This document shows, piece by piece, positions 53,819 to 63,391 of a stretch of DNA of 64,000 nt; positions within the stretch are counted from its first letter, which is position 1, and every line of letters starts with the position of its first letter. Origin of the DNA: Chitinophagaceae bacterium (lineage in GTDB: Bacteria; Bacteroidota; Bacteroidia; Chitinophagales; Chitinophagaceae). A program made the translations under genes and the position numbers. The DNA is taken from positions 1,006,501 through 1,070,500 of the forward strand of contig JADKJC010000002.1 in NCBI GenBank assembly GCA_016722465.1, in the 5' to 3' direction. The notes below the pieces were generated by a model that had not been told where the DNA came from, did no database searches, and worked only from the letters and a program-made list of their open reading frames with translations.

Positions 53819-54757
53819 ATGTATCGACCTGCCGACATATTAGATATCAGCCAGAATCAGCCACTCGTTTTTAACGAACTGGATGTTTTGCAGGATATAG
53901 AACGTACCGTTCCCGGTTCGGTTCATTATGCTATCAAGCGCTATCAAAAGATCAGCAGCTGGAATATGGAAGATACCGGGATGCTGGTTTATCATTATCA
54001 AAAGAACAATCCTGCTGAGAATTTTCTTGAGCTCAGGTTTTGCGTAAGTGGCAATGTTTATTGCCGCCAAAAGCAAGCTGAATGTAATTATTGCAAATTT
54101 AATGCTTCAAAAGTGTGTATTGAAAAAGTAGAAAGTGTGGATGTGCTGAGTTTCAGCTTTAAACCCTCTTATCTTACCCAGTTTGTAAAAAGCAAAAAGC
54201 AGCATTCCGTTACGGATGAAGTGCTGGCTTTTACGCATACTGCTTCTTTTTCCAAAACCTTACCGCTTTGTGGCAAAACAAGGCTGGCAATAGAAGCATT
54301 GCTGAATCATAATTACACCGATACACTAGAAAACATCTTCATCAATGCCCAAACACAAATCCTCTTGCTATACAGCATGGATTGTATGATGGGTGAAAAA
54401 GAGGAAGAAGTGTTTAGCTGTAAGTTTCTTGCAAATGAGGCCGACAGGGAGAAGATTATTAAAGCACGGGAAGTATTGCTCCAGCATATTGGCGAGCCAC
54501 TTACGATCAAAGAACTGAGCCGAAAAGTTGCCATTAACGAATGCTACCTAAAAAAAGGGTTTAAAGAATTATTCGGCACTACCATATTTGATTTTTATCA
54601 AAGCCAACGTATGGAACATGCCAAATACCTGCTCTACGACAAGGGCCTGAGTGTAACAGAAGTGTCTTCTTCTCTTGGTTATTCTTCCATCTCCCACTTG
54701 AGCACAGCGTTTAAAAAGCACACAGGCATTAAGCCATGTGAGTTGCTGCTGCATTAA
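53819..54757 (+). CDS. AraC family transcriptional regulator
   Basis: 312 residues from ATG 53819. The N-terminal 210 residues have no clear cupin motif but a cysteine-rich patch (CVSGNVYCRQKQAECNYCKF and then CIEKVE), possibly a metal or redox sensor. The C-terminal double HTH is clear: LTIKELSRKVAINECYLKKGFKELFG and VTEVSSSLGYSSISHLSTAFKKHTGIKP. Its target is unknown; the surrounding genes are housekeeping. A longer frame from 53678 would cross the promoter box. Confidence 0.9.
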   Translation: MYRPADILDISQNQPLVFNELDVLQDIERTVPGSVHYAIKRYQKISSWNMEDTGMLVYHYQKNNPAENFLELRFCVSGNVYCRQKQAECNYCKFNASKVCIEKVESVDVLSFSFKPSYLTQFVKSKKQHSVTDEVLAFTHTASFSKTLPLCGKTRLAIEALLNHNYTDTLENIFINAQTQILLLYSMDCMMGEKEEEVFSCKFLANEADREKIIKAREVLLQHIGEPLTIKELSRKVAINECYLKKGFKELFGTTIFDFYQSQRMEHAKYLLYDKGLSVTEVSSSLGYSSISHLSTAFKKHTGIKPCELLLH

Positions 54758-54952
54758 TTTACCTTTTAAGTATTTTTAAAACTATCATTTTATTCCCTAC
54801 TATTTAGTTTTGAAGAAATTATAGCCATTTTAAGGGGGAAATTTCTGACTTTAAAATATTATCTTCGCCAGCCATCTGTCTTTCCTAACATTAACTTATG
54901 GACAAAGAGGTGCTATATAAGATTGTGAACCGTTTAAAAACAACATCATTCA

Positions 54953-56518
54953 ATGGATCAAAACATAATTTCCATCATTATTGGAGCAGCAGCCCTTGCA
55001 GTTGGGGTTGTTCTGGGTAAATTTATTTTTGCTAAAGACACCAGGAAGCAGGTTGAGGAAGCCCATCTGCAATCCCAAAACATCCTCAAAGAAGCAGAGT
55101 TAAGAGCTGAAACACTCAAAAAAGAAAAGGAGCTGGAGGCAAAAGAAAAGTTTGTGCAAATGAAATCTGCACACGACAAAGAAGTGATGCAGCGGAATCA
55201 GAAACTGGTTGATTCTGAAAACAAGATCAAGCAAAAAGAGCAAAGTATTAACCAGAAAGAAGGTAATCTTGACAAGCAGATTAAAGAAAACGAGGCGATT
55301 AAAGAAACTCTTAATCGCCAGATTGAGGTTGTGAATGTGAAACGCACTGAATTGGAAAAACACCAGGAGGAACATATCCGCAGACTTGAAAAAGTAGCCG
55401 GTCTTTCAGCGGAGGATGCCAAAGCTCAGTTAATTGAAGGCCTGAAACAAGAGGCTCAGACCAAAGCCATCGCCCCGCAACAGGAAATTATTGAAGATGC
55501 CAAACAGAAAGCCAACAAGGAAGCCAGGAAAATTGTAATCCAAACCATACAGCGTACTGCTGCTGAACAGGCCATTGAAAACTCTATTACTGTTTTCAAC
55601 CTGGAAAGTGATGAAATCAAAGGTTCAATCATTGGTCGTGAAGGACGAAACATCAGGGCTATTGAAGCTGCTACTGGTGTAGATCTTATTGTAGATGATA
55701 CCCCTGAAGCTATCGTTCTTTCTTCTTTTGACCCATTGCGCCGTGAAATAGCGAGGTTGTCTTTACAAAGACTTGTTGCAGATGGCCGTATTCATCCTGC
55801 CCGTATTGAGGAAGTGGTAGAAAAAACCAAAAAGCAACTGGACGATCAGGTGATGGAAATAGGTGAACGTACAGCGATGGAATTGGGCGTTCATGGTTTA
55901 CATAAAGAACTGATCAGGATGGTGGGCCGTATGCGTTTCCGTTCTTCTTATGGTCAAAACCTGTTGATGCACAGTCGTGAAACTGCCAACCTTTGTGCTA
56001 TTATGGCTGCCGAACTAGGCCTTAATCCAAAATTGGCTAAAAGGGCCGGCTTACTACATGATATTGGTAAAGTACCGGATGAAGAAACTGAATTGAGCCA
56101 TGCGTTGCTGGGAGCCAAGCTTGCGGAAAAATACGGCGAAAATCCTGCAGTAGTCAATGCCATTGGGGCTCACCATGATGAAATGGAAATGCAATATGTT
56201 ATTTCACCTATCATCCAGGCTTGTGATGCCATCAGCGGCGCAAGGCCGGGTGCAAGGCGTGAGATCATGCAGCAATACATCCAGCGTATCAAAGACCTCG
56301 AAAATCTTGCCCAGGCTTACCAAGGTGTTGAAAAGGCATATGCAATACAGGCTGGCCGTGAACTTAGGGTAATTGTAGAAGCAGATAAGGTAAGTGATGC
56401 AGATAGCGATAAACTGAGTTTTGAAATTGCTCAAAAAATACAAACCGAAATGACTTTCCCGGGCCAGATAAAAGTAACGGTAATCAGGGAAAAGAGGGCG
56501 GTGAATATTGCACGCTAA
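54953..56518 (+). CDS. rny: Ribonuclease Y
   Basis: 521 residues, the standard length. An N-terminal membrane anchor ([22 protein letters not shown]) is followed by a long coiled coil to about 190, a KH domain ([21 protein letters not shown]) and an HD domain with H369-D370 in LLHDIGK and later GAHHDEME. RNase Y is a membrane-bound endonuclease that starts mRNA decay. The 195-bp upstream gap has no clear gene; a near-match -7 box (TATCTTCG) lies at 54860-54867. No zapA-like gene is seen upstream. Confidence 0.96.
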   Translation: MDQNIISIIIGAAALAVGVVLGKFIFAKDTRKQVEEAHLQSQNILKEAELRAETLKKEKELEAKEKFVQMKSAHDKEVMQRNQKLVDSENKIKQKEQSINQKEGNLDKQIKENEAIKETLNRQIEVVNVKRTELEKHQEEHIRRLEKVAGLSAEDAKAQLIEGLKQEAQTKAIAPQQEIIEDAKQKANKEARKIVIQTIQRTAAEQAIENSITVFNLESDEIKGSIIGREGRNIRAIEAATGVDLIVDDTPEAIVLSSFDPLRREIARLSLQRLVADGRIHPARIEEVVEKTKKQLDDQVMEIGERTAMELGVHGLHKELIRMVGRMRFRSSYGQNLLMHSRETANLCAIMAAELGLNPKLAKRAGLLHDIGKVPDEETELSHALLGAKLAEKYGENPAVVNAIGAHHDEMEMQYVISPIIQACDAISGARPGARREIMQQYIQRIKDLENLAQAYQGVEKAYAIQAGRELRVIVEADKVSDADSDKLSFEIAQKIQTEMTFPGQIKVTVIREKRAVNIAR

Positions 56519-56644
56519 CTTTTTTATAATTTTTAAGAACCTCCTATAAAAAATATTGTGGGTTTTTTAAAGCTAAAATCAGTTGCGGAAAGAGATTTTT
56601 AAAAAAAGTTAGCCTTTAAAAGTAGATTACTCACAATTTTCCTA

Positions 56645-56652
56645 TACTTTTG
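56645..56652 (+). promoter_or_regulatory. -7 promoter box for rplS
   Basis: TACTTTTG, an exact TAnnTTTG match, 20 bases before the rplS ATG at 56673. Confidence 0.5.
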
Positions 56653-56672
56653 CCGTCCAAAATTTCAAGGAA

Positions 56673-57041
56673 ATGAATGCAGTTCAGTTTGTACACGATC
56701 AGTTAACCAGCAAGCCAACTTTGCCTTCTTTTAAGGCAGGCGATAACATAACTGTTAACTATAAAATTGTTGAGGGTAATAAAGAGCGTATCCAGAGCTT
56801 TAAAGGCGATGTGATTAAACGCCAGGGTACCGGTGCTACGGCTTCTTTTACAGTACGTAAAATTAGTGACGGCGTGGGCGTTGAACGTTTATTTCCCTTC
56901 TTTTCACCTAACATTGAAAGTGTTGTGGTGAATAAAGTAGGTAAGGTTCGCCGTGCTAAACTGTTCTACTTGAGAAAGAGGAGTGGTAAAAGTGCCCGTA
57001 TCCAGGAAAAAAGAATGGCTGTTGCACTTAGTAACAAATAA
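56673..57041 (+). CDS. rplS: Ribosomal protein L19
   Basis: 122 residues. L19 lies at the interface of the ribosomal subunits. Family marks are [29 protein letters not shown] and [33 protein letters not shown]. The start fits the promoter box 20 bp upstream. It stands alone, with a strong terminator 22 bp after the stop. trmD and rimM, often neighbours elsewhere, are not present. Confidence 0.97.
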   Translation: MNAVQFVHDQLTSKPTLPSFKAGDNITVNYKIVEGNKERIQSFKGDVIKRQGTGATASFTVRKISDGVGVERLFPFFSPNIESVVVNKVGKVRRAKLFYLRKRSGKSARIQEKRMAVALSNK

Positions 57042-57062
57042 GAAGATATTTTATGAGATAGT

Positions 57063-57091
57063 AAAAAGCGGAGACAATGTCTTCGCTTTTT
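57063..57091 (+). terminator. rplS terminator
   Basis: AAAAAGCGGAGAC (57063-57075) pairs with GTCTTCGCTTTTT (57079-57091), a 13-bp stem with one G-T wobble ending in five T. Confidence 0.85.
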
Positions 57092-57176
57092 GGCTTAATA
57101 AACACCTATATTCCTATAGTTTGGAATAATTATTGCCGTTATGCAGTAATTATTTATTCACCCAAATCGTACCACT

Positions 57177-57305
57177 ATGAAAAAAACATCCTTTCCCATC
57201 CTTTTCACGCTGTCTGCTATTGTCTTTCTCTTCTCCTGTTCAAGGGGTATCACCACCTACGAAGCCGCCAATGGCAAAGCCAAATGTGGCCGGTATGTAA
57301 AGTAG
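57177..57305 (+). CDS. 42-residue lipoprotein
   Basis: ATG at 57177 gives MKKTSFPILFTLSAIVFLFS, then CSRGITTYEAANGKAKCGRY and VK. This is a lipoprotein signal with FLFSC (Cys21) and a tiny mature peptide containing the phrase ANGKAKCG. I recall very short lipoproteins with this ending in Chitinophagaceae, but no function is known. It lies between the rplS terminator and the tatA promoter, as its own unit. Confidence 0.6.
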   Translation: MKKTSFPILFTLSAIVFLFSCSRGITTYEAANGKAKCGRYVK

Positions 57306-57375
57306 CAGGCACACATTAACAATTGACCAACTTATTTATGTTACAATCAGAGGTTTTTTAAGTAAATAATTGGTT

Positions 57376-57383
57376 TATCTTTG
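57376..57383 (+). promoter_or_regulatory. -7 promoter box for tatA
   Basis: TATCTTTG, an exact TAnnTTTG match, 18 bases before the ATG at 57402. It excludes the TTG at 57381 as a start. Confidence 0.55.
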
Positions 57384-57401
57384 TCGCCTAATCTAATTAA
57401 T

Positions 57402-57677
57402 ATGATAATTTCAACTTCTTACTTAGCCATTTTTTTAGCAATGCCGGGTACAACGGAATGGATATTCATCCTTCTTGCTGTAGTGCTTTTATTCGGCGGC
57501 AGAAAAATACCAGAATTGATGAAGGGTATTGGCAAAGGTATCAGGGAATTCAACGATGCCAAGAACAACGTTAAAAGCGAAATAGAGGAAGGAATGAAAG
57601 AAAAAGACAAAGACGAAGAACTCAAGCAGTTGAGGGATCAGCTCAACCAAAAGCAGGCCCAGGAATTACCAAAATAA
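57402..57677 (+). CDS. tatA: Sec-independent translocase component TatA
   Basis: 91 residues from ATG 57402. A single membrane segment ([21 protein letters not shown]) is followed by the amphipathic helix [17 protein letters not shown] and a charged tail, as in TatA/TatE. About 20 extra residues precede the usual start, which is common in Bacteroidota. TatA forms the pore that exports folded proteins. tatC is not in this window. It is a single gene with its own promoter and terminator. Confidence 0.93.
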   Translation: MIISTSYLAIFLAMPGTTEWIFILLAVVLLFGGRKIPELMKGIGKGIREFNDAKNNVKSEIEEGMKEKDKDEELKQLRDQLNQKQAQELPK

Positions 57678-57698
57678 TTAATCACAGGCAAAATAATT

Positions 57699-57745
57699 AC
57701 CGGCTGAAGTGGATGATAACATTATCAATCACTCCAGCCGGTTTT
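57699..57745 (+). terminator. tatA terminator
   Basis: ACCGGCTGAAGTG (57699-57711) pairs with CACTCCAGCCGGT (57730-57742), with one G-T wobble and further inner pairing, then TTTT. It ends 28 bp before gatA. Confidence 0.75.
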
Positions 57746-57773
57746 ATAAATACCATATTCAATCCATTTTACT

Positions 57774-59207
57774 TTGTTCACTAATATCCAGGAATATCAA
57801 ATAAAACTAACTTCCGGTAACACAACCTGTGATACCGCAGTTAAGCATTTTCTTGAAAGCATACAGCAACACAGAAGGCTGAATGCCTTTACTGAAGTGT
57901 ATGCCGAAGAAGCAGTAAGCAGAGCTGCTGAACTGGATGAAAAAAGAAAGTCAGGCAAACCGACCGGTAAGCTGCATGGTGTGGTAGTGGCAATAAAAGA
58001 CGTGATCTGCTACAAGGGTCATAAAGTAACTGCTGCCTCCAATATACTTAAAGGTTTCACTTCAGTTTATAATGCCACGGCTGTACAAAGATTGATAGAT
58101 GAGGACGCCATTATTATAGGCAGTTGCAATTGTGATGAATTTGCGATGGGCAGCACCAATGAGAATTCAGCCTATGGTAATGCATTGAACGCTTTGGATG
58201 AAACCAAAGTGCCGGGAGGTTCATCTGGTGGCAGTGCAGTTGCTGTGCAAGCCGGGTTGTGCATGATCAGCCTTGGTAGCGATACCGGCGGCTCGGTAAG
58301 GCAGCCAGCAGACTTCTGTGGAATTGTTGGTTTAAAGCCTTCATATGGCCGTATATCAAGATATGGTTTGATCGCTTATGCTTCTTCATTTGACCAGGTT
58401 GGAATATTTGGCAACAATATAAACGATGTAGCATTGGCACTGGAAGTAATAGCCGGTGCCGATGAATACGACAGCACAGTATCCCGATTACCTGTTCCAT
58501 CTTATAGCAATGAAAAGGAGAATGGTAAAAAATTCAGGATTGCCTATTTTGAAGAAGCAGTCAATCATTCTTCCCTGGATAAAGAAATTGCAGCTGCTAT
58601 AAAAAACAGTATTACAAAACTGAAAGATGAGGGGCATAGTGTAGAAGCGGTACAATTTGATCTGCTGGATTATATCGTACCTGCTTACTATGTGTTAACC
58701 ACAGCGGAAGCAAGTTCCAACCTCAGCCGCTATGATGGTATCCGATATGGCCATAAAACAACGGCAAAAATTGAAAACCTCAGTCATTTTTATAAACTCA
58801 ACCGCAGTGAGGGCTTTGGCAAAGAAGTACAACGGAGGATTATGCTGGGTACTTTTGTATTAAGTGCCGGTTATTATGACGCATACTTCAGTAAAGCGCA
58901 ACAGGTTCGCCGCTTATTGGTAAATAAAGTAAACGAGATTTTTAAGGATTTTGATGCATTGATTTTACCTACAGCACCAACCACCGCATTCACCATTGGT
59001 GAAAAAAAGGATGATCCGATCGCAATGTACATCGCAGATATTTATACAGTATTTGCTAACCTTACCGGCGTACCTGGTATTTCACTGCCATTGTACAAAC
59101 ACAGCAATGGCATGCCATTTGGCTTACAGGTGATGACAAATAAATTTACAGAAACAACGTTATTACAACTTTCTGGTTTGCTGATGCAACATTATAAAAT
59201 GACATAG
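57774..59207 (+). CDS. gatA: Glutamyl-tRNA(Gln) amidotransferase subunit A
   Basis: 477 residues. GatA supplies ammonia from glutamine for converting Glu-tRNA(Gln) to Gln-tRNA(Gln). The amidase triad is K75 in AIKD, S150 in PGGSSGGS and the nucleophile S174 in GSDTGGSVRQPAD, with the same 75/24 spacing as in other GatA. The start is TTG at 57774 (MFTNIQEYQIKL). gatB and gatC are elsewhere. It is followed 12 bp later by the transglycosylase gene. Confidence 0.95.
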   Translation: MFTNIQEYQIKLTSGNTTCDTAVKHFLESIQQHRRLNAFTEVYAEEAVSRAAELDEKRKSGKPTGKLHGVVVAIKDVICYKGHKVTAASNILKGFTSVYNATAVQRLIDEDAIIIGSCNCDEFAMGSTNENSAYGNALNALDETKVPGGSSGGSAVAVQAGLCMISLGSDTGGSVRQPADFCGIVGLKPSYGRISRYGLIAYASSFDQVGIFGNNINDVALALEVIAGADEYDSTVSRLPVPSYSNEKENGKKFRIAYFEEAVNHSSLDKEIAAAIKNSITKLKDEGHSVEAVQFDLLDYIVPAYYVLTTAEASSNLSRYDGIRYGHKTTAKIENLSHFYKLNRSEGFGKEVQRRIMLGTFVLSAGYYDAYFSKAQQVRRLLVNKVNEIFKDFDALILPTAPTTAFTIGEKKDDPIAMYIADIYTVFANLTGVPGISLPLYKHSNGMPFGLQVMTNKFTETTLLQLSGLLMQHYKMT

Positions 59208-59219
59208 TGTCAATACAAA

Positions 59220-60377
59220 GTGAAAAAGAAATTACTTACATATTCACTTAGCCTGTTGATAACAACAGCGTCTTTTGGAAAGGGCCATTTTCAACAGCCG
59301 CCTGCTGATACTACAATTGAGGATATAAAAAAAGAAGATGAACTGATTGATGAAGTTGTAAAGTCGAGAGCACTGCCAAAAAAAGAAAAGGTTCAATACT
59401 TCAGCCAGGTAACCAAATATGGCTTTAAAAATCTCTTTTCAAATTACAGCTACAACGCATCTCTTCCTTATACCAACCAGGTCAATCCAAATGCAGAGTT
59501 CTTCATCCAGGAATACATGAGGGGGCATTCAAAATATTTATTGAAAATGAAAGGCTGGGGACAGCCGTATTTTAACCTGATAGAAAATGTGCTGATCCAA
59601 TATGGCCTGCCAAAAGAATTAAAGTACATCGCAGTCATCGAATCAAACCTAAGCACTGCTGCCACCAGCCCGGTTGGTGCAGGAGGGCCGTGGCAGTTCA
59701 TGCCAGGTACAGCCCGAACATACGGGCTGATGGTTAACAGTGCTATTGACGACAGAAGAGATTATTATAAAAGTACTCATGCCGCTGCCAGGTACCTGCT
59801 TAGCCTGTACAAGGATCTGCATGACTGGTTACTGGTGATGGCTGCTTATAATGGCGGACCTGGGAGGGTTTACAGTGCTATGAAAAAAAGCGGCAGTAAA
59901 AATTTCTGGAGCCTGCAGTATTACCTTCCGGAAGAATCAAGGACTTATGTAAAACGGTTTATTGCCACCCATTACATTATGGAAGGCAGTGGGGGTATCG
60001 CTACTTCCGGCAGTGGTTTTATCCCAGCTTATAATGAAAATGGCACCGGCAATTTAAAGCAACCCAATAATTTAACAGAAGCAGAATTAGCAGAAGTGGA
60101 AATGTTGCCTGTAAGTGGCAAATTCAATTCGTTGGTGATTGCCAAAAATTTGTCGATGGATATCGTTTCCTTTAATCACTACAACCCAGATTTTGATGCG
60201 ATGCTTGCTTCGACCGGCAATTACAAACTGAGATTGCCTCCTGATAAAATGCAATACTTTGTTGCTAATAAATACAGCATTCTCAATGAATGCGTACAGG
60301 TATTGCTGGGCGGTGCTACCATCCCTGTAACCAGGACAACCTACCCGGTAAAAACTCCGCAAAAAAAAAGAGGCTGA
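59220..60377 (+). CDS. Lytic transglycosylase (MltD/SLT-like)
   Basis: 385 residues with a signal peptide (LLTYSLSLLITTASFGKG). The SLT domain has the catalytic Glu in AVIESNLS, then SPVGAGGPWQFMPGTARTYGL and AAYNGGPGRV. It cleaves peptidoglycan glycan strands to anhydro-muropeptides in the periplasm. The C-terminal part has one weak LysM-like stretch (VIAKNLSMDIVSFNHYNP). The start is GTG at 59220. It sits 12 bp after gatA and abuts the convergent acyl-CoA synthetase gene. Confidence 0.92.
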   Translation: MKKKLLTYSLSLLITTASFGKGHFQQPPADTTIEDIKKEDELIDEVVKSRALPKKEKVQYFSQVTKYGFKNLFSNYSYNASLPYTNQVNPNAEFFIQEYMRGHSKYLLKMKGWGQPYFNLIENVLIQYGLPKELKYIAVIESNLSTAATSPVGAGGPWQFMPGTARTYGLMVNSAIDDRRDYYKSTHAAARYLLSLYKDLHDWLLVMAAYNGGPGRVYSAMKKSGSKNFWSLQYYLPEESRTYVKRFIATHYIMEGSGGIATSGSGFIPAYNENGTGNLKQPNNLTEAELAEVEMLPVSGKFNSLVIAKNLSMDIVSFNHYNPDFDAMLASTGNYKLRLPPDKMQYFVANKYSILNECVQVLLGGATIPVTRTTYPVKTPQKKRG

Positions 60378-62171
60378 TCAATAGTGCTTGTATATTCTTT
60401 CGTAAACATCTTTGTATTTTTCCATGATCACTTTTCGTTTGAGCTTTAGCGTGGGTGTCAATTCGCCACTTTCAATGGTCCACTCATTCGGCAATAGCTC
60501 AAAACGTTTTATCTGCTCCACATGGTTAAAGAATTTATTAAAACTGTCAACCAGCTCTTTGTAAAGTTGCATAACCTCAGGGTTATTCACTGCATCTTCT
60601 TTTGTAACAAAAGGAATATTCTTTAGCCTCATCCATTCTTTTAAATTAGGGATGCTGGGTACGATCAAAGCGCCTACAAATTTTTCTTCGGCACCCACCA
60701 CCATCATTTGTTCTACAAAAGGAGATTCCTTCATTTTATTTTCAATAGGCTGGGGTGCTACATATTTACCGCCGCTTGTTTTAAACAATTCCTTTTTCCG
60801 GTCAGTTATTTTCAGGTATTTGCCATCCTCAAATACGCCAATATCACCTGTGTGCAACCATCCATCAATAATCGTTTCTGCAGTAAGCTCCGGCCGCTTA
60901 TAGTAGCCCATCATCACACTTGGGCCTTTCACACAGATTTCACCATCTGCTTCCAGCTTTACATCCTGGCCTTTTAATACGGGGCCAACAGTACCGAATT
61001 TCGTTCCCCCCTGGTACTGGCAGTTTACACTTATTACCGGGCTGTTTTCTGTTGGACCGTATCCTTCATAGATAGGAATTCTGGCAGCCGTAAACAGTCT
61101 TATCAACCGCACCTGGCAGGCAGCGCCGCCGGTAATGATGAACTCAATATTACCCCCCAATGCTTCCCTCCATTTACTAAAAATCAATTTATTGGCGATA
61201 GCCAGTTTAAGTTCGTAAGCCAGGCCCCTGCTTTTCTGATTGTCATACTCGTTACCCAGGTCTATAGCCCAGTCAAACAATTTTTTCTTTACGCCAGTAA
61301 GCTCCGAACCTTTAGCCATAATTTTTTCATACACTTTTTCCAGCAGCCTTGGAACGGTGCAAAACAAATTGGGTTTTACTTCTTTGAGATTATCGGCAAT
61401 CGTATCCAGGTTTTCTGCATAATAAACGGAAATGCCACTCCGGATGTAGATATAAGATACCATCCTTTCAAAAATATGATTGAGCGGCAAAAAGCTCAGC
61501 GACTTCCATTCGGTTTTTTCTTCAAAAGGGAAACTTTCACAGGAGTAGATTACATTGGTTACAATATTCCGGTGGCTCAGCATTACCCCTTTGGGAAACC
61601 CTGTTGTGCCAGATGTGTAGATGATGGTAGCACAATGGTCAGGCAAAATCGTATTTTTTACAGACTCTAATTTTTCAAAGTGTTCGGGTGATGGCAGCTC
61701 TGAAATATTCTTCCAAAAAACAGCACCGGGCAATTCATCAAATGAATAAATATTTTCCAGTGAGGGTACCCTGCTTTTAATGTTATCCACTTTTGCAAGA
61801 ATGTCATCCCCACTGATAAAAGCCATTTTAATTCCGGCATCATTAAAAATAAATTCCAACTCATTAATATTGGTGGTGGGATAAATGGGACATAGTAATG
61901 CACCTACCTGCTGGCAAGCCATATCCAGAATGAGCCATTCCGGGCGGTTTTTGCTGATGAGTGCGATCTTATCCTGGCGCTCCACCGTCATATCATTGCC
62001 ACTTACTCCCAATGCCAGCAACCCTGCACTTAAATTATCTACAGCATCTTTTACCTGCTGTGTACTGAATGGTTGCCATTCACCGTTCTCCTTCCCGGTA
62101 AGCATATCTGCTTTGGGGAATTTATCCAGTTGATATTGCAGGCAATCAAATAATCTTGAGTTGAGGTTCAT
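60378..62171 (-). CDS. Long-chain acyl-CoA synthetase (AMP-binding)
   Basis: 597 residues. ANL-superfamily motifs are all present: IIYTSGTTGFPKGVMLSHRN (P-loop), GYGPTENSPV, WLHTGDIGVFE and DRKKELFKTSGGKYVAPQ, which carries the conserved gate/lysine region. It activates fatty acids to acyl-CoA through an acyl-AMP. The FACL4/FadD15 type best fits the N-terminus (DKIALISKNRPEWLILDMA). It is convergent with the transglycosylase gene, with stops adjacent at 60377/60378. Confidence 0.93.
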   Translation of the reverse strand: MNLNSRLFDCLQYQLDKFPKADMLTGKENGEWQPFSTQQVKDAVDNLSAGLLALGVSGNDMTVERQDKIALISKNRPEWLILDMACQQVGALLCPIYPTTNINELEFIFNDAGIKMAFISGDDILAKVDNIKSRVPSLENIYSFDELPGAVFWKNISELPSPEHFEKLESVKNTILPDHCATIIYTSGTTGFPKGVMLSHRNIVTNVIYSCESFPFEEKTEWKSLSFLPLNHIFERMVSYIYIRSGISVYYAENLDTIADNLKEVKPNLFCTVPRLLEKVYEKIMAKGSELTGVKKKLFDWAIDLGNEYDNQKSRGLAYELKLAIANKLIFSKWREALGGNIEFIITGGAACQVRLIRLFTAARIPIYEGYGPTENSPVISVNCQYQGGTKFGTVGPVLKGQDVKLEADGEICVKGPSVMMGYYKRPELTAETIIDGWLHTGDIGVFEDGKYLKITDRKKELFKTSGGKYVAPQPIENKMKESPFVEQMMVVGAEEKFVGALIVPSIPNLKEWMRLKNIPFVTKEDAVNNPEVMQLYKELVDSFNKFFNHVEQIKRFELLPNEWTIESGELTPTLKLKRKVIMEKYKDVYERIYKHY

Positions 62172-62312
62172 ATTAGCAAGCGTTCTTTGTTATTAGAAAT
62201 ACAGCATTCCACTGCGATCAAATTCATTAAGCAGTAACTAAGATAAACAAAAAAGCCATCCCCGGTAAAGGAAATAGCTGCAATGATTTTAATGCTGGGC
62301 TATCAGTAACTA

Positions 62313-63320
62313 TCAATGATAATACTGGCCTGAAGGAAATTTAAAAACCCGTCCCCGTTGTAACTTTGTAAACTCATCGTATTCTGCTGCGTGGGCAATG
62401 GTCCAGTTTTGATAAGCAGCCAGGTTTTGTACCGAGCCGAATATCCATTGATTATACACATCAAACATCCCGTTTTGCAATAATTGCTGCTGCAGTTCAA
62501 ACAATTTAAAAGGCAATTTATCTGCGTATTCGTAATACCAATCAAGGATAAACCGGCTCCGTATCATCGTAAGTGTTTCTGCATTGATGCCGTTGGCGGC
62601 AACGGAGCTTTGCTTATTCATAGTTTTGATAAATGCTTCGGTAAATTTATTTTTTTCATTCTCCGGTAGCGATAACCGGGCATCTGAAAATAGTTTTTTA
62701 TACCCGTCCAGCAACACAGCTTTTATCTCAGGTGCATTCTTACTTATTGGCTCCATATTGATAAAGATCTCACCATAAATAATACTCCAGACCTTGTCAG
62801 TAGTTAAAAAATAATACTTGCTGGCGTTATAATAATTTTTTGAGAAACCTGGATCTACTTCAATACCCTTCTCCCATTGTTTAATGGCGCTGTAATCCTG
62901 CTGTGCCCAAAGCAACTCCCCCAATTCATTGTACATAGCACCGCTTTCGGGGAATTTCCTGATCCCTTTCCTGAATAATTTATCACACTCCTTTACCTGC
63001 TCCAGCTGTTTGTAAATATTCCCTGCTATCTGGTAACACTGGTCGTCTGCATCTTCCCTGTCAAGCAAAGGTTTAATAACCTCCAGGGCCTTAATGAAAT
63101 CCTTTTGAAGGTAGTAATTAAAAGAAAGGTCTTTTGCAATATCAATATTATCCGGCGCTAACTGCACGGCCCTGTTCAATATCAGCACCGCATTGGCATA
63201 ATCGCCCTGCTGCATAAATGATCGGGCGGTTTCATGCAATTCCCTGGCTGTTTGAGAAAACAAGTTACTGCTGCTGCAAAGCAGCAAACTAAAGATGGCA
63301 ACACAAATTATTTTTTTCAT
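62313..63320 (-). CDS. TPR-repeat secreted protein
   Basis: 335 residues from the ATG at 63320 (the TTG just before is not needed). The signal peptide is MKKIICVAIFSLLLCSSSNLFSQ. TPR-like repeats follow: ARSFMQQGDYANAVLILNRAVQLAPDN, LQKDFIKALEVIKPLLDRED and so on, to about residue 180. The C-terminal 150 residues are helical, with no family I recognise. Probably periplasmic; role unknown. Confidence 0.82.
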   Translation of the reverse strand: MKKIICVAIFSLLLCSSSNLFSQTARELHETARSFMQQGDYANAVLILNRAVQLAPDNIDIAKDLSFNYYLQKDFIKALEVIKPLLDREDADDQCYQIAGNIYKQLEQVKECDKLFRKGIRKFPESGAMYNELGELLWAQQDYSAIKQWEKGIEVDPGFSKNYYNASKYYFLTTDKVWSIIYGEIFINMEPISKNAPEIKAVLLDGYKKLFSDARLSLPENEKNKFTEAFIKTMNKQSSVAANGINAETLTMIRSRFILDWYYEYADKLPFKLFELQQQLLQNGMFDVYNQWIFGSVQNLAAYQNWTIAHAAEYDEFTKLQRGRVFKFPSGQYYH

Positions 63321-63339
63321 CAAGGTAAAGATAAAAAAA

Positions 63340-63360
63340 GAGATGCTACTATAGCATCTC
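63340..63360 (-). terminator. Terminator of DUF1015 gene
   Basis: GAGATGCTA (63340-63348) pairs with TAGCATCTC (63352-63360). On the minus strand TTTTTTTATC follows. It ends the DUF1015 transcript before the TPR gene. Confidence 0.8.
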
Positions 63361-63391
63361 CTTGTTATAAATAAAAATCATTACCTAAATA

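Noticed and set aside
54898..55017. Short frame starting MDKEVLYKIVNRL upstream of rny
   Set aside because: It overlaps the start of rny out of frame, and no family is recognisable; more likely leader sequence.
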